Shown here piece by piece: positions 43,749-52,222 of a stretch of 64,000 bases of DNA (within the stretch, counting starts at the first letter, position 1; each line of letters begins with the position of its first letter). Below the pieces are notes generated by a model. The model was not told the DNA's origin. It worked only from the letters and a program-made list of their open reading frames with translations, and made no database searches. Position numbers and translations under genes: made by a program. The stretch is from Yanghanlia sp047501535 (lineage in GTDB: Bacteria; Pseudomonadota; Gammaproteobacteria; Burkholderiales; Burkholderiaceae_B): NCBI RefSeq assembly GCF_047501535.1, contig NZ_JAZDRJ010000007.1, positions 62,001-126,000 of the forward strand, given 5' to 3'.

Positions 43749-45176
43749 ATGGCAAAACAATTTGATCTCGTGGTGATTGGTGCAGGCCCCGGCGGCTACA
43801 TCGCAGCCATTCGCGCAGCACAACTGGGCATGACAGTCGCCTGCGTTGACGCAGCCAGCACCGCCGATGGCAAGCCCGCACCCGGTGGCACCTGCACCAA
43901 CGTAGGTTGCATTCCTTCCAAAGCCTTGCTGCAGTCGTCTGAGCACTACGAGCAGGCCAAAGAGCACTTTGAAGACCACGGCATCGAAGTTAAGGGCGTC
44001 AGCCTTAAGCTCGATAAGCTGCTGGCTCGCAAAAATACCGTCGTCAAGCAGAACAACGACGGCATTCTGTATTTGTTCAAGAAGAACAAGATCAGCTTCT
44101 TCCACGGTACCGGCGCATTCTCCAGCAAGGTTGATGGCGGCTGGAGCATCAAGGTAGAAGGCAAGGACGAAGAAGAACTCGTCGCCAAGCACGTTGTCGT
44201 AGCGACTGGCTCGACCCCCCGTCAGCTGCCCGGCCTGGAATTTGACGAAACCACGGTGCTGTCCAATGACGGCGCCCTGAGCATTCCTTCGGTTCCCAAA
44301 AAGCTGGGCGTCATTGGTGCTGGCGTAATCGGCCTGGAACTGGGCAGCGTGTGGCGTCGTCTGGGTGCGGAAGTCACCGTGCTCGAAGCCATGCCTGACT
44401 TCCTGGCAGTGGCCGATCAGCAGGTTGCCAAAGAGGCCCTCAAGGCATTTACCAAGCAAGGCCTGAAGATCGAAACCGGCGTCAAGATCGACGAAGTTAA
44501 AACATCGTCCAAGGGTGTATCTCTTGAATACACCGATGCCAAGGGCGAAGAGCACAAGCTCTCCGTTGATAAGCTCATCGTTTCGATTGGCCGTGTGCCC
44601 AATGTACAGGGTCTGAATGGCGAAGCCGTGGGCCTCAAGCTTGATGAGCGTGGCTTTATTGCAGTGGACGACGAGTGCCGCACCAACCTGCCCAACGTCT
44701 GGGCCGTTGGCGACGTGGTGCGCGGCCCCATGCTGGCGCATAAGGCAGAGTCCGAAGGTGTGGCAGTGGCTGAGCGCATTGCCGGCCAGTACGGTGATGT
44801 TAACTTCGACACGATTCCGTCGGTAATTTACACCTCGCCTGAAATTGCCTGGGTGGGCCGCAATGAACAGCAGCTCAAGAAGGATGGCGTAGCCTACAAG
44901 GCCGGCAGCTTCCCCTTCATGGCCAATGGTCGCGCGCGTGCACTGGGTGACACAACCGGCTTCGTGAAGATCCTGGCCGACGCCAAGACGGACGAAGTTC
45001 TGGGTGTGCACATCATTGGGCCGACTGCTTCCGAACTCATCGCTGAAGCCGTCACCATTATGGAATTCCGTGGCGCAGCCGAAGACATCGCACGCATCTG
45101 CCATGCTCACCCGACGCTGTCCGAAGCAGTCAAGGAAGCAGCACTGGCTGTAGACAAGCGCACGCTGAATTTTTAA
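43749..45176 (+). CDS. lpdA: Dihydrolipoamide dehydrogenase (E3)
   Basis: Reoxidises the dihydrolipoyl arm of E2 with NAD. The 475-aa flavoprotein has the FAD fold VVIGAGPGGYIAA, the redox disulfide GGTCTNVGCIPSKALL, the NAD fold GVIGAGVIGLELGSVW, and the C-terminal HAHPTLSEAVKEAAL with the catalytic His-Glu pair. It follows odhB after 128 bp containing a hairpin and is the last gene of the complex. The product may also serve pyruvate dehydrogenase or glycine cleavage. Confidence 0.97.
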   Translation: MAKQFDLVVIGAGPGGYIAAIRAAQLGMTVACVDAASTADGKPAPGGTCTNVGCIPSKALLQSSEHYEQAKEHFEDHGIEVKGVSLKLDKLLARKNTVVKQNNDGILYLFKKNKISFFHGTGAFSSKVDGGWSIKVEGKDEEELVAKHVVVATGSTPRQLPGLEFDETTVLSNDGALSIPSVPKKLGVIGAGVIGLELGSVWRRLGAEVTVLEAMPDFLAVADQQVAKEALKAFTKQGLKIETGVKIDEVKTSSKGVSLEYTDAKGEEHKLSVDKLIVSIGRVPNVQGLNGEAVGLKLDERGFIAVDDECRTNLPNVWAVGDVVRGPMLAHKAESEGVAVAERIAGQYGDVNFDTIPSVIYTSPEIAWVGRNEQQLKKDGVAYKAGSFPFMANGRARALGDTTGFVKILADAKTDEVLGVHIIGPTASELIAEAVTIMEFRGAAEDIARICHAHPTLSEAVKEAALAVDKRTLNF

Positions 45177-45198
45177 GCGATTGGGCATCTTGTGATGA

Positions 45199-45310
45199 TT
45201 CCCGAGTTTTTCGGGAAGTGCCGTCGCCAGGCAGCAACCTCCGTTTACGGGGGGCTCCTGGCCCGGCATAGTTCAAAAAGGGCGGCCGCAGTTCCGCCCT
45301 TTTTTCTTTC
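45199..45310 (+). terminator. Terminators after lpd
   Basis: A first small hairpin TTCCCGA/TCGGGAA (45199-45205 with 45211-45217) is followed by a stronger one, AAGGGCGG (45278-45285) with CCGCCCTT (45294-45301), running into TTTTTTCTTTC. The second is a clear intrinsic terminator just before zapE. Confidence 0.85.
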
Positions 45311-45324
45311 AAGTTTGGCATTTC

Positions 45325-46416
45325 ATGAACGTACGCGAGTATTACCGCAAGGCGCTTGCCGAGCGCGGGTATCAGCCTGATGCCGCTCAAGAAGCGGCCA
45401 TTGATCGTCTCCAGCGTTATTACGACGAATGGATCAGTTTCAAGAAAGCGCGGTCTTCACGCATCAAAAAACTGCTCAAACGGCCCGCCGTGCCGCGCGG
45501 CGTTTACTTATGGGGCGGGGTGGGGCGAGGCAAGAGCTTCATCATGGATGCCTTCTATCTAACGGTGCCGGTCAAGCGCAAAACCCGTTTGCATTTTCAC
45601 GAGTTCATGCGCGGTGTACATGCCGAACTTAAAAAAGTGCGCGGCCAACAAGACCCGCTAGAGGAAGTGGCGCGCCGCATCGCCAAGCGCTATCGGCTGA
45701 TCTGCTTCGATGAATTCCATGTGTCGGATGTCGCCGACGCTATGATTCTTCACAAGCTGCTGCTGCATTTGTTCGAGCATGGTACGTCCTTCATCATGAC
45801 TTCCAACTACGAGCCCGACACCCTGTACCCGGACGGCCTGCATCGCGACCGTATCCTGCCTGCTATTCGTCTGATTAAGAATCAGATGGATATACTCAAT
45901 GTAGATACGGGGGTGGATTACCGGCGCCGCAGCCTGGAGCAGGTTCGGGCTTACCTCACACCGCTTGGCGAGGAAACTACAGCCCAATTGCGTGCCGACT
46001 TTGAGCGCCTGTCTGATACGGCGCCGATGGAGCCGGTGCTGGAAATTGAAAACCGCGAGCTGACTGCCATTGCGCTGGCTGGCAGCATTGTTTGGTTTGA
46101 CTTCGATACGCTATGCGGTACGCCCCGTTCGCAGAACGATTATCTGGAACTTGCAACCCGTTTTGAAGCGGTGATTTTGTCCGATGTGCCTCGTATGACG
46201 GCGCGTCAGGCTTCAGAAGCACGGCGTTTCACCTGGCTGATTGATGTGTTTTACGACCACAAGGTCAAGCTCATCATGTCGGCCGAATGTCCGCCGGAAG
46301 AGCTCTATACTGACGGGCCTATGTCCAATGAGTTCCACCGCACTGTGTCGCGCATTGTCGAGATGCAGTCACGTGAATACCTGGAATCCGAACGTCGGGC
46401 CGCCGTCGCTTTATAG
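45325..46416 (+). CDS. zapE: Cell division protein ZapE (AFG1-like ATPase)
   Basis: P-loop ATPase of the AFG1 family; E. coli ZapE acts at the constricting Z-ring (family knowledge). The 363-aa protein has a basic N-terminal segment, Walker A GGVGRGKS at 64-71, the family motif LHFHEFM, Walker B LICFDEFHV with the sensor MTSNYEPD, and a C-terminal arginine-rich part. It is soluble with no membrane helix. It lies 14 bp past the lpd terminator and 36 bp before trpS, so it may be co-transcribed with trpS. Confidence 0.93.
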   Translation: MNVREYYRKALAERGYQPDAAQEAAIDRLQRYYDEWISFKKARSSRIKKLLKRPAVPRGVYLWGGVGRGKSFIMDAFYLTVPVKRKTRLHFHEFMRGVHAELKKVRGQQDPLEEVARRIAKRYRLICFDEFHVSDVADAMILHKLLLHLFEHGTSFIMTSNYEPDTLYPDGLHRDRILPAIRLIKNQMDILNVDTGVDYRRRSLEQVRAYLTPLGEETTAQLRADFERLSDTAPMEPVLEIENRELTAIALAGSIVWFDFDTLCGTPRSQNDYLELATRFEAVILSDVPRMTARQASEARRFTWLIDVFYDHKVKLIMSAECPPEELYTDGPMSNEFHRTVSRIVEMQSREYLESERRAAVAL

Positions 46417-46452
46417 GCGCGGCCCCTTACTGCCCATTCACAGTCGAACAAT

Positions 46453-47790
46453 ATGAATACGCGAGTCCTCACCGGCATTACGACCACCGGCACTCCTCAC
46501 CTGGGTAACTACGCTGGTGCGATCCGGCCTTCCATTCAAGCCAGTACCCGCCCAGACGTCGATGCTTTCTACTTCATGGCGGATTACCACGCACTCATTA
46601 AGTGCGACGAGCCTGCCCGCATAGCCCGTTCACGCCTTGAGATTGCAGCGACCTGGCTGGCGGCAGGGCTGGACCCTGAACGCGTGACCTTTTATCGTCA
46701 ATCAGACATTCCAGAAATTCCCGAACTCTGCTGGATGTTGACCTGCGTAACAGCCAAGGGCCTGATGAACCGGGCCCATGCATACAAAGCTGCGGTTGAT
46801 CAAAACGTGGCACGCAATGTTGATGAAGATGACGGCGTGACCATGGGGCTGTTTTCCTACCCGGTTCTCATGGCGGCCGATATCCTGATGTTCAATGCGA
46901 ACAAGGTGCCGGTCGGCCGCGACCAGATCCAGCACCTGGAAATGGCTCGCGATATTGCCCAGCGTTTCAACCACCTGTATGGCCAGGGCGAAGACCTTTT
47001 CGTGCTGCCTGAAGTGCAGGTAGATGATGATGTCGCCACGCTGCCGGGCCTGGATGGGCGCAAGATGTCCAAGAGCTACGACAACACGATTCCGCTGTTT
47101 GAAGGCGGCAGCAAAGCCATGCGTGCGGCGGTCATGCGTATCGTCACCGATTCGCGTGGGCCAGGCGAACCCAAGGATGCGGAAAGCTCACACCTGTTTA
47201 CCTTGTACCGGGCTTTTTCCTCGCGCGAACAGGCAGCGACATTTAAGCAGGCGCTGGAAGACGGGCTGGCTTGGGGTGAAGCTAAAACACAGCTTTGTGA
47301 ATTGCTGGATGCCGAGCTTGGCCCTATGCGTGAACGCTATGCCGATCTGATTTCTCGCCCTGACCGTCTTGAAGACATTCTGCAAGCCGGGGCTGTCAAA
47401 GCGCGTAAGCTGTCCGTCCCGTTTATTGAGCGCCTGCGCGAGGCCGTCGGCTTGTGCCGCAGTATTTCCGTGAGTGCGGCAGCGGCTCCGTCCACGACCA
47501 AGTCCAAAGGTAAGGCGGCCCGCTTTGTGAGTTTTCGTGATGAAGGCGGCAAGTTCCGCTTCCGCCTGATTGGCGCGGATGGCGTCGAGCTTCTGCTTTC
47601 GGAACCCTTTGATGATCCGAAAGCAGCGGGAGCGGCGATCAAGGCATTGCAACAGCCACAGGCTTTGCAAAGTATGGCTGCGCAAGAGGGCGGCATGGTC
47701 AGTGTCAGATTGGATGGCCGCGTGGTGTGTCAGTACGCCGAAGAGGTGGCTGCCGATGTCGAAGCCGCACTGGCTTCTATGGGCGATTAA
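46453..47790 (+). CDS. trpS: Tryptophanyl-tRNA synthetase with C-terminal extension
   Basis: Charges tRNA-Trp. The class I catalytic domain has the HIGH-like TPHLGNYAGA at about residue 14, the tryptophan-pocket segment PELCWMLTCVTAKGLMNRAH, VGRDQIQHLEMARDIA, and KMSKS at 204-208. The 445-aa length exceeds the usual ~330-350 aa. After an Ala/Ser/Lys linker near 343, residues 354-445 form an extra domain. Its FRFRLIGADGVELLLSEPF segment resembles the YegP/DUF1508 repeat. Function of the extension is unknown; I believe relatives in this order are similarly long but cannot check. Confidence 0.94.
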   Translation: MNTRVLTGITTTGTPHLGNYAGAIRPSIQASTRPDVDAFYFMADYHALIKCDEPARIARSRLEIAATWLAAGLDPERVTFYRQSDIPEIPELCWMLTCVTAKGLMNRAHAYKAAVDQNVARNVDEDDGVTMGLFSYPVLMAADILMFNANKVPVGRDQIQHLEMARDIAQRFNHLYGQGEDLFVLPEVQVDDDVATLPGLDGRKMSKSYDNTIPLFEGGSKAMRAAVMRIVTDSRGPGEPKDAESSHLFTLYRAFSSREQAATFKQALEDGLAWGEAKTQLCELLDAELGPMRERYADLISRPDRLEDILQAGAVKARKLSVPFIERLREAVGLCRSISVSAAAAPSTTKSKGKAARFVSFRDEGGKFRFRLIGADGVELLLSEPFDDPKAAGAAIKALQQPQALQSMAAQEGGMVSVRLDGRVVCQYAEEVAADVEAALASMGD

Positions 47791-47806
47791 GCCTGCAGCA
47801 TTCCCA

Positions 47807-47828
47807 CCTGCCGGTTTTGCCCGGCAGG
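47807..47828 (+). terminator. Hairpin after trpS
   Basis: CCTGCCGG (47807-47814) pairs with CCGGCAGG (47821-47828) around a 6-nt loop, 16 bp after the trpS stop and 28 bp from the convergent permease stop. No good T-run follows on either strand, so it is a weak or factor-assisted terminator. Confidence 0.45.
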
Positions 47829-47856
47829 CGGGTGCTTTCAGCGTTCTTTCTGAACG

Positions 47857-48702
47857 TTATTCTGATGTCGCGGGTCGGGTGGCGCGGGCCTGAGCGCGGC
47901 CACGCAGCCATTCCAGAGTGAGCAACAAAGTAGTGGACAGAATAATTAACACGGTTGCCACTGCGGCGATGATGGGGCTGATGTTTTCGCGTATGCCGGT
48001 AAACATCTGGCGTGGCAATGTCACCTGTTGAGGGCCAGCTAAGAACAGCGTGACCACGACTTCATCGAATGATGTGGCAAATGCGAATAAGGCTCCCGCG
48101 ATCACACCTGGCGCAATCAAGGGCAGCGACACCGTAAAGAAGCTGTAGATGGCATTGGCGCCCAGGCTGTTAGCGGCCCGCACCAGGTTGTGATCGAACC
48201 CTTGTAAGGTGGCGCTGACTGTGGTGAGCACAAACGGCGCACCCAGAGCGGCATGAGAAAGAATCAGCCCGGTATAGCTATTAGCCAGCCCATAAGGGGC
48301 GTAGAACAGATAAATCCCTACCCCCACCACCACTAAGGGCACAATCATCGGGGAAATGAGTACCGCCATTAGCAGGCCCTTGCCCGGGAATTTCGCTTGG
48401 TTCAGGCCAATGGCCGCCATGGTGCCTAGCACCGTGGCAATCAAGGTGGCGGCGGGCGCCACAATGAAGCTGTTGCGGGTGGCACGCATCCAATCTTCTG
48501 ATTGCAGCAGCGCCTGGTACCACTTGAGAGAAAACTCCGGTATGGGGTAGAGCAACAGGCTGCCGCTGCTGAACGACAGCGGGATGATGACCAGCACCGG
48601 CAGCAGCAGGAACACCAGGGTAAGCAGACACAGCCCACGCAGTACCTGCCGCCAGATTCGCTCTACCAAGGAAGTGTAGGGAGGAAGGGCATGTGTTTTC
48701 AT
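47857..48702 (-). CDS. ABC transporter permease, PotC type
   Basis: Inner-membrane subunit of a spermidine/putrescine-type importer, 281 aa. It has six predicted helices and the ATPase-contact loop AANSLGANAIYSFFTVSLPLI around residues 185-205, as in PotC/YdcV. It is the last gene of the four-gene importer and begins 2 bp after its partner permease stop. The substrate is inferred to be a polyamine or GABA-like amine because gabT lies upstream; sequence alone does not settle it. Confidence 0.85.
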   Translation of the reverse strand: MKTHALPPYTSLVERIWRQVLRGLCLLTLVFLLLPVLVIIPLSFSSGSLLLYPIPEFSLKWYQALLQSEDWMRATRNSFIVAPAATLIATVLGTMAAIGLNQAKFPGKGLLMAVLISPMIVPLVVVGVGIYLFYAPYGLANSYTGLILSHAALGAPFVLTTVSATLQGFDHNLVRAANSLGANAIYSFFTVSLPLIAPGVIAGALFAFATSFDEVVVTLFLAGPQQVTLPRQMFTGIRENISPIIAAVATVLIILSTTLLLTLEWLRGRAQARATRPATSE

Positions 48703-48704
48703 GA

Positions 48705-49958
48705 TTATCCCAGTCCAAGTTCGCGGCCCGACAGGCGGCGGTACAGTGAATAGAGCAGTAAGGTGCCAACCAGTAGCAGAAAGCCCAACGCGCTTGCCAT
48801 ACCCCAGTTGATGGTCTGGTTAGTGAAGTAAGCAACGTAATAGCTGATCATCTGGTCGCCCGGGCCGCCCAGCAATGCAGGCGTAATGTAATAACCGACG
48901 CTGATAATGAACACTAACAGTGCGCCCGCCGCGACGCCCGGATACGTCTGTGGGACATACACCCGCCAGAAAGCGGCGAAGGGGTGACTGCCCAACGACA
49001 CAGCGGCGCGCTGATAAGTGGGTGGAATGGATTGCATGCTGCTGTAGATGGGTAGAACCATGAAGGGCAGCAGAATGTGCGTCATGGCGATATAAACACC
49101 CAAGCGATTGAACAGCAGTTCAATGGGTTCGTCGGTCAGCCCGATATTCATCAATGCGCTGTTGATCAGACCCTGACGCTGCAACAGCACGACCCAGGCG
49201 GCGATGCGCACCAGCACCGATGTCCAGAAAGGGATCAGTACGCAGATCATGACCAGATTGGCCTTGCGAGTCGGAAGTTGGCTGATCCAGTATGCCAGCG
49301 GAAAGCCCAGCGCCAGCGTTAGCAGGGTGACCACGCCACTGATGACAAAGGTACGCTTGAAAATATCCAGGAAAACGGAAGTGCTAGGATCTACTTTGGA
49401 GATACTTCCATCGGGTTCCTGTTTGAGGTCGAGGGCTGCCAGCAGGTAGTAAGGAGACCACCGGCTGTCGTTGCGTGCGATGGACTGCCAGTACGGCGGT
49501 TCGCCCCAGCGCTTATCGATGGCTAGGAAACGTTCACGCACACGGGCGGCGTCGGACGCGATGGCATCATCAAACGGCACGTTGCGAATGGTCTTGAACA
49601 ATAAAGAGCGGTAGCCGCTGATTTCGTGGTTGAGACGCCGGGCCAGCCCGCCTGCCGCCGGGGTGTCCTTGGTAGCCTGCAAATCTTGCAGCAATGCCAT
49701 ATAGGCGGCGTCCGGCGGCGTGGAATAGCCGTCCCAATCAACCAGAGCCTCAATGGTGCGCGGCAATGCATCCACCACCTCCGGGTTGTCCACTGCCCGC
49801 AATAGCAAGGTGGCAATGGGCACAACAAAGATGGCCAACAGGAAGACCGCGAGCGGTGCGATGAGGGCGACAGCCCGCAGTTTGCGGCGGTTCCCGGCTT
49901 TGGCGCCGGAACGCCGCAGCTTAGCTGCGGGCGTTGTTCCTAGGGTGGTGGTTGCCAT
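48705..49958 (-). CDS. ABC transporter permease, PotB type, with long periplasmic insert
   Basis: Partner permease, 417 aa compared with about 280-310 aa for PotB. After a basic N terminus and first helix (about 28-50) comes an extra soluble segment of about 150 residues (about 52-205), which should lie in the periplasm. The remaining helices and the ATPase loop AAVSLGSHPFAAFWRVYVPQT follow. Such inserts occur in some putrescine-family permeases and might shape binding-protein docking. It is 5 bp after the binding-protein gene. Confidence 0.83.
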   Translation of the reverse strand: MATTTLGTTPAAKLRRSGAKAGNRRKLRAVALIAPLAVFLLAIFVVPIATLLLRAVDNPEVVDALPRTIEALVDWDGYSTPPDAAYMALLQDLQATKDTPAAGGLARRLNHEISGYRSLLFKTIRNVPFDDAIASDAARVRERFLAIDKRWGEPPYWQSIARNDSRWSPYYLLAALDLKQEPDGSISKVDPSTSVFLDIFKRTFVISGVVTLLTLALGFPLAYWISQLPTRKANLVMICVLIPFWTSVLVRIAAWVVLLQRQGLINSALMNIGLTDEPIELLFNRLGVYIAMTHILLPFMVLPIYSSMQSIPPTYQRAAVSLGSHPFAAFWRVYVPQTYPGVAAGALLVFIISVGYYITPALLGGPGDQMISYYVAYFTNQTINWGMASALGFLLLVGTLLLYSLYRRLSGRELGLG

Positions 49959-49963
49959 GGCGT

Positions 49964-50998
49964 TTAGCGGGCGCTCCAGGCCGAGAAGCGCTGGTCGAGT
50001 TCTTCGCCGTGATCCACCCAGAACTCATAGCCGGACAATAAGGCGTTCTTGATGTTCTCAGGCGCATTGGGGCGGTTGGCCAGCAGTTTGGGGTCGAGTT
50101 CAGCAATCGCCTGTTTATTGATCGGCCCATAGGCGATTTCAGCGGCAAAGGCTTTCTGTGCATCGACCGAAGAAGCGTGGCGAATAAATTCGTAAGCCTG
50201 CTCCTTATTGGGGGAACCCGTAGGAATCACCCAGTAATCAAGGTCGTAGATACTTTCGTTCCATACGATGCTGAGATCCTGACCCTCATTGTTAGCGGCT
50301 TCGATGCGGCCGTTATAGGCGCTAGACATGGTCACGTCGCCCGCAGCCAACATTTGAATCGGCTGGGCGCCGGCTTCCCACCACTGGATGTGCGGCTTGA
50401 GCTGGTCGAGTTTGGCAAAGGCGCGGTCTACACCTTCGGGCGTGCTCAGTACGTCATAGACTTCAGACGGTGGCACGCCGTCGGCCATGAGTGCGAATTC
50501 CATGTTGTAGCGTGCGCCTTTACGCAGAGCACGCTTGCCGGGGAAGGTTTCAACATCCCAGAAATCCGCCCAGCTGGAAGGGGTTTTCGGCAGGTTTTTA
50601 GCGTTGTAGGCCAGAACCGTGGACCAGACAAAGGTGCCAACGCCGCAAGCATGGACGGCTTCGGGCATGATTTCGTCCTTGGGCAGCTTGCTCCAGTCCA
50701 GTTGTTCGTAGTAGCCCTCGTCACAGCCGCGCCCGATGTCAGCGGTTTCGACTTCAACAACATCCCATACAACGTTGTTCGTTTCGACCATGGCTTTCAC
50801 CCTGGCCTGCTCACCGTTGTAGGCCACGTTGAGGATGTTGATGCCAAGTTTTTCCTTCAAGGGGTCAATAAAGGCGATTTGCTGGGCTTCGCCGCTTGCG
50901 CCACCGAAGTTGACGATGGTGAGGTCATGGGCGAGGGCGGAATGGCTCAGCAGAGCCGTACCCAGGCCGATGGCAAGAAGTGAGGTTTTGAATTTCAT
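49964..50998 (-). CDS. ABC transporter periplasmic binding protein, PotD/PotF-like
   Basis: Periplasmic solute receptor, 344 aa. A Sec signal peptide (MKFKTSLLAIGLGTALLSHS) is cut after ALA at about residue 23. The mature protein has the family-1 polyamine-binding pattern: LTIVNFGGASGEAQQIAF, WDVVEVETADI, SWADFWDVETFPGKRAL and YDLDYWVIPTGSPNKEQAYEFI. The aromatic and acidic residues would suit an amine ligand. A 54-bp gap separates it from the ATPase gene. Confidence 0.87.
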   Translation of the reverse strand: MKFKTSLLAIGLGTALLSHSALAHDLTIVNFGGASGEAQQIAFIDPLKEKLGINILNVAYNGEQARVKAMVETNNVVWDVVEVETADIGRGCDEGYYEQLDWSKLPKDEIMPEAVHACGVGTFVWSTVLAYNAKNLPKTPSSWADFWDVETFPGKRALRKGARYNMEFALMADGVPPSEVYDVLSTPEGVDRAFAKLDQLKPHIQWWEAGAQPIQMLAAGDVTMSSAYNGRIEAANNEGQDLSIVWNESIYDLDYWVIPTGSPNKEQAYEFIRHASSVDAQKAFAAEIAYGPINKQAIAELDPKLLANRPNAPENIKNALLSGYEFWVDHGEELDQRFSAWSAR

Positions 50999-51052
50999 GG
51001 TCGTTGCATCCTTTTGTCTCAGTAGTTTTGTCGTTGAAGGAAGTGAAGCGAC

Positions 51053-52159
51053 TTAGGGCGCAAAAGCGCGTATATGCTCTGGCTGAGCCTGCAGGTATAC
51101 AGGCGCTCCAGGGGCTAGCCCATTCAGGCCGGCGTGGTCTCCAAGTGCCAGCTTGACGGAAAGGGGAGGAGAGCCGGCCGCCTCGCAGCGCAGCCGGATA
51201 TGGTCTCCGAAGTACACGGTGTCGAGCGTGCGGGCGCTCACCGCGTTGTCGGTGGCCTGGTGGGCCAGTTTGATGCGTTCGGGGCGGACCGCCAGAATGC
51301 AAGGGGCGCCCGCGTGCAGATTTTGCACATTGAGCGCCTGTATGGCCGAGCCGTCGTTCAGGCGTACTGTGCAAAGTTCGCCAGAGGCTTGTTCAACGGT
51401 GCCGGGCAACTGGTTGCAGTCGCCCACAAACCCGGCCACGAAGCGGTTGGCCGGCAGTTCATACAGCGTGTCGGCGCTGGATACTTGCTGAATCACGCCT
51501 TGATCGAATACTGCCACACGGTCGGACATGGTCAGGGCTTCGCTCTGGTCGTGCGTCACATAGACAAAAGTAATGCCCAGCGAACGGTGTAGGGCTTTGA
51601 GTTCCAACTGCATGTGTTCGCGCAGTTGTTTATCCAGAGCGCCCAGTGGTTCGTCCATCAACACCAGCTTTGGGTCGAACACCAAGGCGCGGGCCAGGGC
51701 AATACGCTGCTGCTGACCGCCTGAAAGCTGGCGTGGGTAACGCTTGCCGAACGCGCCCATTTGCACCATTTCTAAAGCGGCTGCAACCCGTTTGCGACGC
51801 TCGTCGGCACTGACGCGCCGCACCTTCAGGGGGTATTCCACGTTGCGTTCCACCGTAAGGTGGGGGAATAGGGCATAGTTCTGGAACACCATGCCGATAT
51901 CGCGTTTATGCGGCGGAACTCTGTTCAGGTTCTGGCCGTCCAGAACAATGTCACCGGCAGAAGGGAATTCAAAACCGGCCAGCATCATCAGACAAGTCGT
52001 CTTGCCCGAACCTGAAGGCCCCAGCAGCGAGAGGAATTCTCCACTGTGGATATCCAGGTTCAGATTCTTGACGACCAGAGTTTCGCCGTCGTATGACTTC
52101 TGGACATTGCGAAAACTGACAAGTGGCTGGTCGTCTTTTTTTGGGACGAAAGTATTCAT
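51053..52159 (-). CDS. ABC transporter ATP-binding protein, PotA type
   Basis: ATPase subunit of the polyamine-type importer, 368 aa. It has Walker A GPSGSGKTT, Q-loop VFQNYALFPHLTV, signature LSGGQQQRIALARAL, Walker B LVLMDEPLGALD and H-loop VTHDQSEAL, then a C-terminal TOBE regulatory domain (about 280-365, with LAVRPERIKL). It is first of the four importer genes, 63 bp downstream of gabT on the same strand. Confidence 0.9.
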   Translation of the reverse strand: MNTFVPKKDDQPLVSFRNVQKSYDGETLVVKNLNLDIHSGEFLSLLGPSGSGKTTCLMMLAGFEFPSAGDIVLDGQNLNRVPPHKRDIGMVFQNYALFPHLTVERNVEYPLKVRRVSADERRKRVAAALEMVQMGAFGKRYPRQLSGGQQQRIALARALVFDPKLVLMDEPLGALDKQLREHMQLELKALHRSLGITFVYVTHDQSEALTMSDRVAVFDQGVIQQVSSADTLYELPANRFVAGFVGDCNQLPGTVEQASGELCTVRLNDGSAIQALNVQNLHAGAPCILAVRPERIKLAHQATDNAVSARTLDTVYFGDHIRLRCEAAGSPPLSVKLALGDHAGLNGLAPGAPVYLQAQPEHIRAFAP

Positions 52160-52222
52160 CGTGTCGCCTTGCTCAAGGCCGCGGCGCCACCCTTAGCGGG
52201 AAGCTGCTGCCGCGGCAAAGGG

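Noticed and set aside
43617..45269. 550-aa open frame on the minus strand opposite lpd
   Set aside because: Antisense shadow of lpd with no recognisable domain; lpd on the plus strand is certain.
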